Shown here one piece after another: positions 1 to 7,107 of a stretch of 43,004 nucleotides of DNA. The DNA is taken from NCBI GenBank assembly GCA_028281385.1, contig JANQJY010000114.1:1-43004 (forward strand), written 5' to 3'. Source of the DNA: Rickettsiales bacterium (GTDB taxonomy: Bacteria > Pseudomonadota > Alphaproteobacteria > Rickettsiales > UBA3002). Below the pieces are notes generated by a model, which was not told the origin of the DNA, searched no databases, and saw only the letters and a list, made by a program, of their open reading frames with translations. Positions within the stretch are counted from its first letter, which is position 1. The number at the start of each line of letters is the position of its first letter. Made by a program: the position numbers and the translations under genes.

Positions 1-1
1 G

Positions 2-544
2 GGGGTGAATGACCGTAGCGCAGAGGCGCTCGGCGCCGTGCTCGATTCGCCGCATCCCGCCGTGGTGGATGCTGACGGGCTCAACATCTGGGCCGGCAAT
101 CCCGACGGCCTGTGCGATCTGCTGCGGGAGCGAGACGCGCCCACTATTCTCACGCCGCATGAGGCCGAGTTTACACGCTTATTCAACCACACACACATCG
201 ACATGGATGCCAGTCGTGACGTCCGCGCCCGACAGGCGGCCGAATTGACCCACAGCGTCATACTGCTCAAAGGTCACCGCAGCGTGATCGCCGCACCGGA
301 TGGCCGGACAGTCATCAATGAAAACGCGCCGGAATGGCTGGCCACCGCCGGTTCGGGCGATGTGCTAAGCGGTATCTGCGCCGCCTTTCTCGGCCATGGC
401 ATGAGCGCGTTCGACGCCGCCTGCGCCGCCACCTGGCTGCATGGCGAAGCGGGCACTATCTGCGGCTTTGGTCTTATTGCCGATGATCTTCCCGGCAGCT
501 TGCCGGAGATCCTGCAAAAACTCTATGACTCTGCCGATGGCTGA
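2..544 (+). CDS. nnrD: ADP-dependent NAD(P)H-hydrate dehydratase, C-terminal part (cut by window start)
   Basis: This is the C-terminal 180 residues of the YjeF-C/NnrD kinase-like domain, which uses ADP to convert damaged NAD(P)HX back to NAD(P)H. Recognisable blocks are VDADGLN, LTPHEAEFTRL, ILLKGH and the glycine-rich WLATAGSGDVLSG, which in the family binds the nucleotide phosphate. The frame is open to the left edge, so the start lies outside the window. In many bacteria this domain is fused behind an NnrE epimerase domain, but whether that is so here cannot be seen. The 3' end overlaps the following tsaC gene by a few bases, which suggests one transcript. Confidence 0.9.
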   Translation, partial: GVNDRSAEALGAVLDSPHPAVVDADGLNIWAGNPDGLCDLLRERDAPTILTPHEAEFTRLFNHTHIDMDASRDVRARQAAELTHSVILLKGHRSVIAAPDGRTVINENAPEWLATAGSGDVLSGICAAFLGHGMSAFDAACAATWLHGEAGTICGFGLIADDLPGSLPEILQKLYDSADG

Positions 545-1922
545 TCCGCTCCAACAGGCCATCGCAGCACTCCGCGCGGGAAAACTCGTCGCGCTGCCGA
601 CCGAGACCGTCTATGGCCTTGCCGCCGATGCCTGTAATGACCGCGCCGTACAGGCGATTTACGATCTCAAAGGCCGCCCGTCGCACAACCCGCTGATCAT
701 CCATGTGAACGGGCTAAGCATGACCGCCGCCTATGTCGACATCACGCCGCTCGCTGAACGGCTGGCCAAACAATTCTGGCCGGGCCCATTGACACTGGTG
801 CTGGATAAACGCAGCGATTGCCCGATCTCCCCGCTGGCATCCGGCGGCGGCGAAACACTGGCGGTGCGCATGCCGGACCATCCGCTCGCACAGGCGGCAA
901 TCGGCGGCGTGGGTGGCGGACTCGCCGCGCCCAGCGCTAACCGCTCCGGCCATGTCAGCCCGACCCGTCCCAGGCATGTCCGCGCCGAATTCCCCGAAGC
1001 CGATCTGTTGATCCTCGATGGCGGGGCCACCGCTGTCGGCATCGAATCCACCGTCGTTGATGCACGCGGCGATGCTCCCATTATCCTCCGTCCCGGCAGT
1101 ATAACGGAGGAGATGTTAAAAGAAGCTATTTACCCCCCTCTCACTCTCCCCCCTAAGGGGGGAGAAGCGCCGAAGGCGCAGTGGGGGGTACCAAAAGCAC
1201 ATTCCCTGCACATCATCCAAAATGCCCGGAAATTGCGTAAAAACCTGACCGATGCCGAAACATTTCTGTGGTCTGTTCTGCGCAACAAACAACTGGACGG
1301 ATTTCGCTTCCGCAGGCAAATGCCGGTAGGACGCTATATTGCCGACTTTGCCTGTCTGGAGCCCAGACTGATCATTGAACTGGATGGCGGACATCATGAA
1401 AAACAAAAAGATGAAGAACGTACTGCCTTTCTTAAAGCAGAAGGATTTAATGTGCTGCGTTTTTGGAATCACGAAGTACTGGAGAACATTGAAGGTATCA
1501 TTGAGGTGATACGGGAGAGATTACATAATTTTAATATCCCCCTCTCTGTTCAGGCTTCGCCTTCGCTTTCTCCCCCCTTAGGGGGGAGAAGGAGCGTAGC
1601 GACAGAGGGGGGGATGTATACATCCCTCTCTCCCGGCCTTCTCTCATCGCATTACGCGCCTTCCATTCCGCTGCGCAGAAATGTGACGGAAGTCTTGCCG
1701 GACGAAGCCCTGCTTGCCTTCGGCCCTGATCCGCTTACCGGTGCAAAAACCGTGCTGAATCTCAGCATATCCGGTGATCTTGAAGAGGCAGCGGCAAATC
1801 TCTATGCGTCTCTGAGGCAACTCGATACGCCGGAACACCGCGCCATCGCCGTCATGCCGATCCCCGAAACAGGCATCGGCAGGGCCATCAACGACCGGCT
1901 CAGACGCGCTTCCGGCTCATAA
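537..1922 (+). CDS. tsaC: L-threonylcarbamoyladenylate synthase (TsaC/Sua5) with an inserted DUF559 nuclease-like domain
   Basis: Residues 1-198 form a YrdC/TsaC domain (LPTETVYGLAADA, KGRPSHNPLIIHV, PSANRSGHVSPT), which makes threonylcarbamoyl-AMP for the t6A37 modification of tRNA. Residues about 362-461 form the Sua5 C-terminal domain (SPGLLSSHYAP, FGPDPL, PETGIGRAINDRLRR). Between them, exactly in the linker, about 160 residues are foreign: a complete DUF559 domain (about 227-333: LRKNLTDAETFLW, RYIADFACLE, LIIELDGGHH, GFNVLRFWNHEV) with repeat-encoded segments on both sides. The frame stays open throughout. Without the insert the protein would be about 300 aa, the usual Sua5 length. The start at 537 fits TsaC N-termini; an in-frame ATG at 525 is an alternative. 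Either start overlaps nnrD. Whether the insert remains in the mature protein is unknown. Confidence 0.9.
   Translation: MADPLQQAIAALRAGKLVALPTETVYGLAADACNDRAVQAIYDLKGRPSHNPLIIHVNGLSMTAAYVDITPLAERLAKQFWPGPLTLVLDKRSDCPISPLASGGGETLAVRMPDHPLAQAAIGGVGGGLAAPSANRSGHVSPTRPRHVRAEFPEADLLILDGGATAVGIESTVVDARGDAPIILRPGSITEEMLKEAIYPPLTLPPKGGEAPKAQWGVPKAHSLHIIQNARKLRKNLTDAETFLWSVLRNKQLDGFRFRRQMPVGRYIADFACLEPRLIIELDGGHHEKQKDEERTAFLKAEGFNVLRFWNHEVLENIEGIIEVIRERLHNFNIPLSVQASPSLSPPLGGRRSVATEGGMYTSLSPGLLSSHYAPSIPLRRNVTEVLPDEALLAFGPDPLTGAKTVLNLSISGDLEEAAANLYASLRQLDTPEHRAIAVMPIPETGIGRAINDRLRRASGS
1131..1615 (+). mobile_element. DUF559 cassette between two inverted palindromic repeats, inside tsaC
   Basis: Left palindrome 1131-1190 begins TACCCCCC and ends GGGGGGTA. 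Right palindrome 1536-1615 begins ATCCCCC and ends GGGGGAT. Both contain the core CTCCCCCC-TAA/TTA-GGGGGGAG followed by a GAAGGCG segment, and the right copy is in inverted orientation relative to the left, so together they act as inverted terminal repeats. The interior (about 1216-1535) encodes a full-length DUF559 domain, a Vsr/restriction-endonuclease-like fold. DUF559 genes are usually free-standing; here one is carried in frame within tsaC. Exact boundaries are uncertain because no uninterrupted homologue is available. Confidence 0.75.
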
Positions 1923-1923
1923 A

Positions 1924-1969
1924 TGTCACGCAATTGTCATGTGTCACCCGGCATGGTATCAATTAATAT
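1924..1969 (+). promoter_or_regulatory. Pho-box-like direct repeat and -10 box before the 195-aa gene
   Basis: TGTCAC (1924-1929) and TGTCAT (1935-1940) are direct repeats 11 bp apart, the geometry of a PhoB site. A TAATAT hexamer follows at 1964-1969, 23 bp after the second half-site. A block of 24 bp here (1926-1949) matches 33609-33632 at 23 positions. PhoB binding is inferred. Confidence 0.45.
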
Positions 1970-2013
1970 GGCTGTAGGCAATCTATAGACTGCAGTACAC
2001 AGGATGGGATGAA

Positions 2014-2601
2014 ATGCCAAAGGACAACTATGCATCGAGCGAACCTTCTACACACATCACCGATATGGTGAGTCCCTCAGGCTCCAAGCAGCATCGCCCA
2101 CAGGACACTCCCGAGGCTAAACTGCTCGATCTGTTTGAGCAGCTGAGACATCAGGGCATTAGCCATACAATACTGGCAGAAGCGCTGAATCATTCCGGTC
2201 TGGAGTTTGAGCGAAGGCAGAAGTTTGGCGACCACCACAAACACATTACCCGTAGCGCAGTTTCCGGCTTTGCAGACCGCTTAAAAGAAGCGGTGAAACA
2301 GGGAACCCCGCCTTCTCTTGGCGTATTTGCCACTGTCTTTGCCAGTCGCAAAAATGCGCAAAACGCATGGGACAGCCTGCCGAAAGCGATCGAAGAAATC
2401 AATAAGCAGCGGACGGAAGCCCGGCGAAAAGGGGCATATCGCTCACAGGAAATAAAAGTGAATTTACAAAGTAAGCGATTACAAGCACTGCACACACAAT
2501 TCACCGAAGACGCGGTTAAATGGGCAGAAGCAATTCAGTCAGAGCATAAGGAATACATGCAGCGCTCTTATACTAACCGCAAAGCATTGCACAGCAGATA
2601 A
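2014..2601 (+). CDS. hypothetical protein, 195 aa
   Basis: I do not recognise the family. The product is hydrophilic, with no signal peptide or membrane segment. The N-terminal 30 residues are low in order-promoting residues. The middle has helical, amphipathic stretches (KLLDLFEQLRHQGISHTIL, then a basic SAVSGFADRLKEAVKQ). The C-terminus is rich in K, R and Q with coiled-coil character. The segment around residues 40-85 looks somewhat like a small DNA-binding helical domain, but this is only an impression. The start is supported by AGGATGGG upstream of ATG 2014. A Pho-box-like repeat lies about 75 bp upstream, so the gene may be phosphate-regulated. The next gene, bolA, is convergent. Confidence 0.7.
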   Translation: MPKDNYASSEPSTHITDMVSPSGSKQHRPQDTPEAKLLDLFEQLRHQGISHTILAEALNHSGLEFERRQKFGDHHKHITRSAVSGFADRLKEAVKQGTPPSLGVFATVFASRKNAQNAWDSLPKAIEEINKQRTEARRKGAYRSQEIKVNLQSKRLQALHTQFTEDAVKWAEAIQSEHKEYMQRSYTNRKALHSR

Positions 2602-2614
2602 CCATCTCCTCCGC

Positions 2615-2884
2615 TCATGCACTGCGCGCATCGATGTTCAGCGCATGCACCGGCCCGGCGAGTTCTTCCTTCAACACGTCATAAACCATGCGATGACATT
2701 CAACACGTGATTTGCCATCAAAAACATCCGCCACGAGGGTGACTTTGAAATGTGTCTGCCCGCCCGGTTTGGCGCCCACATGGCCAGCATGGCGCGCCGA
2801 ATCATCGATCACCTCTAAAAAAGAGGGAGAAAATGCTGTTTTCAGTCTGGATTCTATATCTGCAGCTACCGTCATCCTATCCAT
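2615..2884 (-). CDS. bolA: BolA family protein
   Basis: At 89 aa this is the normal BolA size. The helix-turn-helix-like BolA core is visible: IESRLKTAFSPSFLEVIDDS, then GGQTHFKVTLVADVF and the signature SRVECHRMVYDVLKEEL with its conserved His. BolA proteins work with monothiol glutaredoxins in iron-sulfur cluster trafficking or as regulators of envelope stress. In alphaproteobacteria bolA is often next to a small J-domain gene and cobS-cobT, as here. The start could be ATG 2884 or, nine bases in, ATG 2875. A pair of palindromes lies just upstream of the start (2901-2936), so expression is probably controlled by a DNA-binding repressor or activator. Confidence 0.92.
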   Translation of the reverse strand: MDRMTVAADIESRLKTAFSPSFLEVIDDSARHAGHVGAKPGGQTHFKVTLVADVFDGKSRVECHRMVYDVLKEELAGPVHALNIDARSA

Positions 2885-2900
2885 CGGCTTTCCATGAATT

Positions 2901-2936
2901 TTTTCTCAAATTGAGAAAAGCTATCTCAATTTGAGA
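2901..2936. promoter_or_regulatory. paired palindromic operator, centres 20 bp apart
   Basis: TTTTCTCAAATTGAGAAAA (2901-2919) is a perfect 19-bp palindrome. TCTCAATTTGAGA (2924-2936) repeats its 13-bp core. The centres at 2910 and 2930 are two helical turns apart, so two dimers would sit on the same DNA face. The site lies between bolA (leftward) and the XRE regulator (rightward). I infer the XRE protein at 3099 as the binder. Confidence 0.6.
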
Positions 2937-3098
2937 GATCATTCAATCTGAAACACCAAACTCGTAGTTAGTAGACATTGCACCAATTTTAACTATATCA
3001 TATAAATAGTTAATATTTATTACTTTAAAAAAATCAGGATAAACCCCGAGTTTTTGGCACGGCCATTGCTCTTTCTACTCACAAGGAGTTAATAAAAA

Positions 3099-3488
3099 AT
3101 GGAGAAGACCATGAGTAGAAAGACTACGGAAATGCAGGCGATCGACCGTTTCGTCGGTAAGAAGATCAAGTGGTATCGCATCCAGAAAGGCTTGTCGCAG
3201 CATTCGCTCGCAAAAGAGCTGGGGATCAGTTACCAGCAGCTGCATAAATATGAAAACGGCTCAAACAGCGTATCTGCCAGCCGTCTGGCGGAAATCAGCG
3301 TCCAGCTTGGGACACCAGTCGAGAAATTCTTCGAAGGCTATTCCGATACAGGGCCAACGGATGAGCTGATGAATGAAGAGGTCCACCGCCAGCAGTTGCA
3401 ACTAGCAAAATACTTCAATCAGATCACCAATCCGAAACAGCGCGATGCCATCCACACTATGATTCGCGTGCTGGCTAATGAGGAGTAA
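3099..3488 (+). CDS. XRE-family helix-turn-helix transcriptional regulator
   Basis: The 129-aa protein has a Cro/CI helix-turn-helix at about residues 20-70: GKKIKWYRIQKGLSQHSLA, LGISYQQLHKYENGSNSVSASRLAEISVQLG. This is a common alphaproteobacterial regulator type. The C-terminal tail (RQQLQLAKYFNQI, KQRDAIHTMIRVLANEE) is helical and probably mediates dimerisation. AAGGAG precedes ATG 3099; a second ATG at 3111 is possible. The 210-bp upstream region is AT-rich and contains the paired operator (2901-2936) plus an AACTAT/ATAGTT inverted repeat near 2990-3010, so autoregulation and control of bolA are plausible. The target genes are inferred, not shown. Confidence 0.9.
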   Translation: MEKTMSRKTTEMQAIDRFVGKKIKWYRIQKGLSQHSLAKELGISYQQLHKYENGSNSVSASRLAEISVQLGTPVEKFFEGYSDTGPTDELMNEEVHRQQLQLAKYFNQITNPKQRDAIHTMIRVLANEE

Positions 3489-3538
3489 AAGGGATAAGAG
3501 ACGCGTAAAAAATCCTCGTCTCTCGCTCCCCACCCCTT

Positions 3539-3550
3539 TATACTCATCAC
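3539..3550 (+). promoter_or_regulatory. -10 box adjoining the start codon (leaderless candidate)
   Basis: TATACT at 3539-3544 lies six bases before ATG 3551, and there is no Shine-Dalgarno sequence. A transcript would start at or within a base of the ATG. A GAGACG/CGTCTC inverted repeat (about 3499-3523) just upstream could end the XRE transcript. Confidence 0.4.
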
Positions 3551-4117
3551 ATGGCACGGGGAAAATCATATCGCTATGGTGATCAGCATCTGGAGGACAC
3601 TACTGCTCCCAAAACCACTTGCACAGTGGAAGGCTGCAACAATCCGGGCGAGTATAAAGCGCCGGTCTCGCGCGACAGGCCGAATGATTACCAATGGCTG
3701 TGCAGGGAGCACATCGCCGAATTCAACAAAAAATGGGATTATTTCTCGGGCATGAGCCAGGCTGAAATCGAACATTTTCAGCGCGATGCCATTACCGGTC
3801 ACCGCCCGACTTGGCGTAATGACATGAAAATGGAATATCATCCTTTCCGCGCCCATGAAGCGGTGGATGCCTTTATGCGCGATCTGGGCATGGACGGTCG
3901 TACAAAACCGCCGGCTCCGCTGCCGCGCAAACAGCGCGAGGCGCTGGCCGAGTTCGATCTGGAGCATCCGACCACGCTGCACGAGATTAAAACGACCTAT
4001 AAAAAACTGGTAAAGCAATTCCACCCCGATGCCAATAAAGGCGACAAACAAGCCGAAGACCGTTTTAAGAACATCACGGCGGCGTATCATGTGCTGGTCG
4101 AATGTTATGGTGAGTAG
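3551..4117 (+). CDS. J-domain (DnaJ-like) protein
   Basis: The 188-aa protein has a C-terminal J-domain (about 135-188) with the essential HPD tripeptide at about 158-160 ([10 protein letters not shown]) and the following helix [14 protein letters not shown], so it should stimulate an Hsp70 such as DnaK. The N-terminal half has spaced Cys and His residues ([16 protein letters not shown]) that could bind zinc, then a conserved tryptophan-rich segment. This arrangement, with the J-domain at the C-terminus, is typical of an alphaproteobacterial family found beside cobS and bolA. Its client is unknown; assembly of cobaltochelatase is a possibility suggested only by gene context. Confidence 0.88.
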   Translation: MARGKSYRYGDQHLEDTTAPKTTCTVEGCNNPGEYKAPVSRDRPNDYQWLCREHIAEFNKKWDYFSGMSQAEIEHFQRDAITGHRPTWRNDMKMEYHPFRAHEAVDAFMRDLGMDGRTKPPAPLPRKQREALAEFDLEHPTTLHEIKTTYKKLVKQFHPDANKGDKQAEDRFKNITAAYHVLVECYGE

Positions 4118-4141
4118 ATGGCGAAAGGCCCGGCGGGAGGA

Positions 4142-4435
4142 TCAATCCGGATAGTGATAATCAAACAGTTCAGGATCGCTGAACTTCTTCGCACCTTCGG
4201 CTTCGCCTTTGAAACGCTGGTGCATGGCGGAGGCAATATATTGCGCCGTCGCGTGATGCCGCCACAGCACCTGCTCCAGCCGTGCGAAGGAGGCGAGATC
4301 GGCTTCCGTCGGCTGGTAGCGCTTGTCCCGCTTATACTTATACGCTATTTCCACTGCCTGATACACCAGGCCGATGGCTTCCTCCAGCGGCGGTTTCGAT
4401 TTCTTTTTAAACAGTCTCATTGTCAATAATTGCAT
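4142..4435 (-). CDS. hypothetical protein, 97 aa
   Basis: I do not recognise the family. The protein is short, basic at the N-terminus (MRLFKKKSKPP) and otherwise helical, with aromatic residues (VYQAVEIAYKYKRDKRYQPTE, LEQVLWRHHATAQYIASAM). It has no signal peptide or membrane segment. I chose ATG 4435 because AAAGGG stands eight bases upstream; an ATG at 4486 would require translating through a hairpin. That hairpin (4447-4467) overlaps the ribosome binding site, and a chain of further hairpins continues upstream to 4690, so a structured leader may control this gene. It is convergent with the J-domain gene, 24 bp away. Confidence 0.6.
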   Translation of the reverse strand: MQLLTMRLFKKKSKPPLEEAIGLVYQAVEIAYKYKRDKRYQPTEADLASFARLEQVLWRHHATAQYIASAMHQRFKGEAEGAKKFSDPELFDYHYPD

Positions 4436-4446
4436 GGTCTGCACCC

Positions 4447-4690
4447 TTTCATTCGGTTGAAATGAAAACGGCACCAATGCCTTCACACGGGTGCCGGGGT
4501 GTTAAGAAGTCACATAAACATGACCGCGACGCCTTTACCGCGAGCGGCTGTTGTATAACGCCGCCACCCCGACGCATAAGCGTGAGGTGGCAGTTTGGTA
4601 ACGGCAGTGCCACTGCCGGTTTATGAGAGGTTCTTAAGCCCCAGGATGCCCTACATCGGACATCCTGCGCCCAGCATAGCCGCAAGCGGG
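4447..4690 (-). ncRNA. candidate structured leader RNA (chain of perfect hairpins)
   Basis: At least five perfect stems occur in a row: 4447-4453/4461-4467, 4469-4475/4490-4496, 4563-4568/4586-4591 with an inner 4572-4575/4580-4583, 4602-4608/4612-4618, and 4642-4648/4661-4667, plus CCGC/GCGG at 4680-4689. The strand is chosen because the 97-aa gene lies immediately downstream on the minus strand and the last hairpin covers its Shine-Dalgarno sequence. An open minus-strand frame (4449-4685) also crosses it, but I doubt it is a protein. I cannot assign an Rfam family. A similar region occurs at 26104-26449. Confidence 0.45.
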
Positions 4691-4726
4691 CAAAAGGGAA
4701 AGATAAAACGGTCCGGACAGCTTATC

Positions 4727-4920
4727 CGTCATTCCCCGAATTGACTCTTTGGAGTCTCTCGCACTTGTTGCTTGTCACCCCGCACTTGTTGCGGGGTCTC
4801 GTGCCTCTTGCCTGAGATCCCGTGTCAAGCACGGGACTGCGCTTCGCTTGATTCCAGGGGAATCCGGAACCTCTTTGCTGGATTGCCTTAGAATCGACTA
4901 TGTCGATTCAGGCAATGACG
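4727..4920. repeat. composite palindromic repeat, about 195 bp
   Basis: It begins CGTCATT and ends AATGACG, and contains a string of simple hairpins: GACTC/GAGTC, CCCCGC/GCGGGG, CCCGTG/CACGGG and GAATCGAC/GTCGATTC. The end signature is shared with other elements in the window. The region 4691-4974 holds nothing else that I can support. Confidence 0.7.
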
Positions 4921-4974
4921 ATGTTATTTATCCTGATGGCATACACGGCTTAATCATCCATCGAAACAGGGAGG

Positions 4975-5196
4975 CTACACTACCGGCGGAAGATTTATGT
5001 CCGGTGTAAAACCGTCTACGTGGATATGCGATAAATCACTGTGTTTGCTGGCATCTTCAATGTCCAGTCCGACGATATGGCCGGATGCGTCAAAATCCAC
5101 TACAATTCCGGGCGCAACTTCTGCCGATTCCACACTGGTTTTCGGTGACAGTGCAATATACAGCGAATCGGTTTCCTTATCGTATGAAAAATCCAT
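4975..5196 (-). CDS. DUF2283 domain protein, possible antitoxin
   Basis: The 73-aa protein matches DUF2283: a start like MDFSYDKETDSLYIALSP, then APGIVVDFDASGHIVGLDIEDAS. These small all-beta proteins commonly lie beside DUF4258-type genes in toxin-antitoxin-like pairs. Here the start codon overlaps the stop codon of the upstream gene by one base (TAATG), so translation is coupled. The order is the DUF4258-like gene first, then DUF2283. An antitoxin role is inferred from this context only. The 3' end is next to the palindromic repeat at 4727-4920. Confidence 0.8.
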   Translation of the reverse strand: MDFSYDKETDSLYIALSPKTSVESAEVAPGIVVDFDASGHIVGLDIEDASKHSDLSHIHVDGFTPDINLPPVV

Positions 5197-5453
5197 TAAT
5201 GGCCTCTTGGTTTGAATCCACGGTCCAAGAATGCATTATGCACTATATCCTCCTCAAATACAACGCGAAGATATTTATCATATTCGGCAATATAGATATA
5301 ATGCCGGACACGCCCATTAGGCTGTTTTTCCGTATGGATAGGGTTTTGCCATGCTTCCGTTAACCATTCGTCTTTCAAATAAGGCCTTCGCTTTAATACA
5401 CTATTCACATAATAGGGCGATTTTTTCATGGATGGAAGGTAACGAAGTGTCAT
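5196..5453 (-). CDS. DUF4258-like protein, possible toxin
   Basis: The 85-aa product (LKRRPYLKDEWLTEAWQNP, then RVRHYIYIAEYDKYLRVV and VHNAFLDRGFK) resembles the DUF4258 type, a small fold distantly like RelE/BrnT proteins that usually pairs with DUF2283. It is basic, as expected for an RNase-like toxin, but toxicity is inferred. The start is uncertain: ATG 5453 and ATG 5429 both lack a good Shine-Dalgarno sequence, and an open frame continues to 5561. The longer form would overlap the divergent gene at 5518. The gene is coupled to the DUF2283 gene through a one-base overlap. Confidence 0.6.
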   Translation of the reverse strand: MTLRYLPSMKKSPYYVNSVLKRRPYLKDEWLTEAWQNPIHTEKQPNGRVRHYIYIAEYDKYLRVVFEEDIVHNAFLDRGFKPRGH

Positions 5454-5480
5454 GTCGTTAGCAAGCCTGCAGCAGAATAC

Positions 5481-5517
5481 TGGACTCCGGACGCCGAACT
5501 CTTTATAACTATTCCAT
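5481..5517 (+). promoter_or_regulatory. promoter TGGACT-17-TATAAC, close to the start codon
   Basis: TGGACT (5481-5486) and TATAAC (5504-5509) have a 17-bp spacer. The -10 ends eight bases before ATG 5518 and no Shine-Dalgarno sequence is present, so the mRNA is probably leaderless or nearly so. Confidence 0.45.
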
Positions 5518-6069
5518 ATGCTGAAAAGCCCTTCAGAGATTATGGACCGTTTGTGCGGCACCTTTGAGCCGATGCATCATCAGTGGATGGCGGTCATGCC
5601 GGATGACAGCTTGCTCTGGCCAAAAACCCAGGGGAAAAGCGCGGCAGACATTCTGGTGGACGACATGAATCATATTGGTCATTTTTTTGCGGATTGCGAT
5701 AAGCTCGGCCAGAGGTCGGAATATGCGCTGATTGCCGAATGCATTGCCCATATCCGCCTGCGCAGCAGCAATCTGCCGCAGCATGCGATGCTGGAAGCAC
5801 AGCTTGAGAAAGCCCTGGAAGAAGTCAGGCATTTTGCGGATGGTCACCCTGCCCGCCTGGTGAATGAGACTCCGCAATTTCATACGCCGCTTTCGTGGAA
5901 ACTCGCGCATCAACTAATCTTTGAATATGGCAAGGGATCGCCCGCCGCGTTGGACGCACTGAAAGTCTGTTTCCACGACATCGCTGATTTATTTCTCCTG
6001 CGCGACGGCAATCTGACCCGCGAAGAAGATGATCAATTAAGGATATTCAATGCAGCATTTGGTGAATAA
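5518..6069 (+). CDS. hypothetical protein, 183 aa, upstream of cobS
   Basis: I do not recognise the family. The protein is soluble and mostly helical, with many His and aromatic residues ([49 protein letters not shown]). The C-terminus ([38 protein letters not shown]) reads like a compact helical bundle. The 3' end overlaps cobS by 20 bp, which places it in the cobST transcript and suggests a function connected with cobaltochelatase, but nothing in the sequence proves this. The start at 5518 is supported by a nearby -10 box; ATG 5542 is an alternative. Confidence 0.7.
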   Translation: MLKSPSEIMDRLCGTFEPMHHQWMAVMPDDSLLWPKTQGKSAADILVDDMNHIGHFFADCDKLGQRSEYALIAECIAHIRLRSSNLPQHAMLEAQLEKALEEVRHFADGHPARLVNETPQFHTPLSWKLAHQLIFEYGKGSPAALDALKVCFHDIADLFLLRDGNLTREEDDQLRIFNAAFGE

Positions 6070-7102
6070 GCAACTCGCACCAAAAAAGAAGGCCGGTACG
6101 AAGAAAGCCGCTACGCGTAAAACCAGTACGCGCAGCAGTAAAAAAACACAGGCTGATGGCCCGTTGCCTTCCAAAGAAGTGTCGGTGAAAAAACTCTTCG
6201 GATTGGAGACGGACCTGAAAGTCTCTGCCTTTGCCCGCACTGACGAGCATGTACCCGAGATCGACGATTCCTATCAGTTTGATTATGACACCACGATGGC
6301 GGTCCTCGCCGGATTCGAGCATAACCGCCGCGTGTTGATTCAGGGCTATCACGGTACCGGTAAATCGAGCCATGTCGAGCAGATTGCCGCGCGTCTCAAA
6401 TGGCCATGCGTGCGCATCAATCTTGATTCGCATATCAGTCGGATCGATCTGATCGGCCGCGATGCGATCGTACTGAAAGACGGCAAGCAGATCACCGAAT
6501 TTCAGGAAGGGATTATCCCCTGGGCATTAGGACGGCCGATGGCGCTGGTGTTTGATGAGTATGACGCCGGGCGGCCGGATGTGATGTTCGTGATTCAGCG
6601 TCTGCTCGAAGCGCAGGGCAAACTCACCCTGCTCGATCAGAATCAGGTGTTGACGCCACATCCCTGTTTCCGCATTTTCGCAACGAGCAACACCGTGGGG
6701 CTGGGCGATTCGACCGGGCTATATCACGGCACGCAGCCGATCAACCAGGGCCAGATGGACCGCTGGAATATTGTCACCACGCTGAACTATCTGCCCGCCG
6801 AACGCGAAGAGGCGATCGTGCTCGCCAAGCTGCCGAAATACCGCACCGGCAAAGGCAAACGCACCGTGGCCTCGATGGTGGCGATGGCGAATCTGACGCG
6901 CCAGGGCTTCATGCAGGGTGACCTGTCCACCGTCATGTCGCCGCGCACCGTTATCAGCTGGGCCGAGAATGCACAGATTTTCGACGATGTCGATCATGCC
7001 TTCCGTGTCAGCTTTCTCAATAAATGCGATGAGATGGAACGCGCCACCGTCTGCGAATATTATCAGCGCTGCTTTAATGTGGATTTAGAGGATGTGGCGT
7101 AA
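6050..7102 (+). CDS. cobS: aerobic cobaltochelatase subunit CobS
   Basis: CobS is the AAA+ ATPase subunit of the CobNST cobaltochelatase, which inserts cobalt into hydrogenobyrinic acid a,c-diamide in aerobic B12 synthesis. The Walker A motif GYHGTGKSS lies at about 99-107, Walker B LVFDEYD at about 166-172, and the sensor region [12 protein letters not shown] follows. The first 40 residues are Lys/Ala/Thr-rich ([20 protein letters not shown]), an unusual basic extension. AAGGA precedes ATG 6050. cobT follows after five bases. The large subunit gene cobN is not in the window. Confidence 0.96.
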   Translation: MQHLVNKQLAPKKKAGTKKAATRKTSTRSSKKTQADGPLPSKEVSVKKLFGLETDLKVSAFARTDEHVPEIDDSYQFDYDTTMAVLAGFEHNRRVLIQGYHGTGKSSHVEQIAARLKWPCVRINLDSHISRIDLIGRDAIVLKDGKQITEFQEGIIPWALGRPMALVFDEYDAGRPDVMFVIQRLLEAQGKLTLLDQNQVLTPHPCFRIFATSNTVGLGDSTGLYHGTQPINQGQMDRWNIVTTLNYLPAEREEAIVLAKLPKYRTGKGKRTVASMVAMANLTRQGFMQGDLSTVMSPRTVISWAENAQIFDDVDHAFRVSFLNKCDEMERATVCEYYQRCFNVDLEDVA

Positions 7103-7107
7103 CCGCT

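Noticed and set aside
4449-4685. 78-aa minus-strand frame across the hairpin chain
   Set aside because: It follows the hairpins and has no recognised domain; more likely an RNA leader.
4749-5009. 86-aa open frame in the repeat at 4727-4920
   Set aside because: It is made of hairpin repeat sequence and has no start signal.
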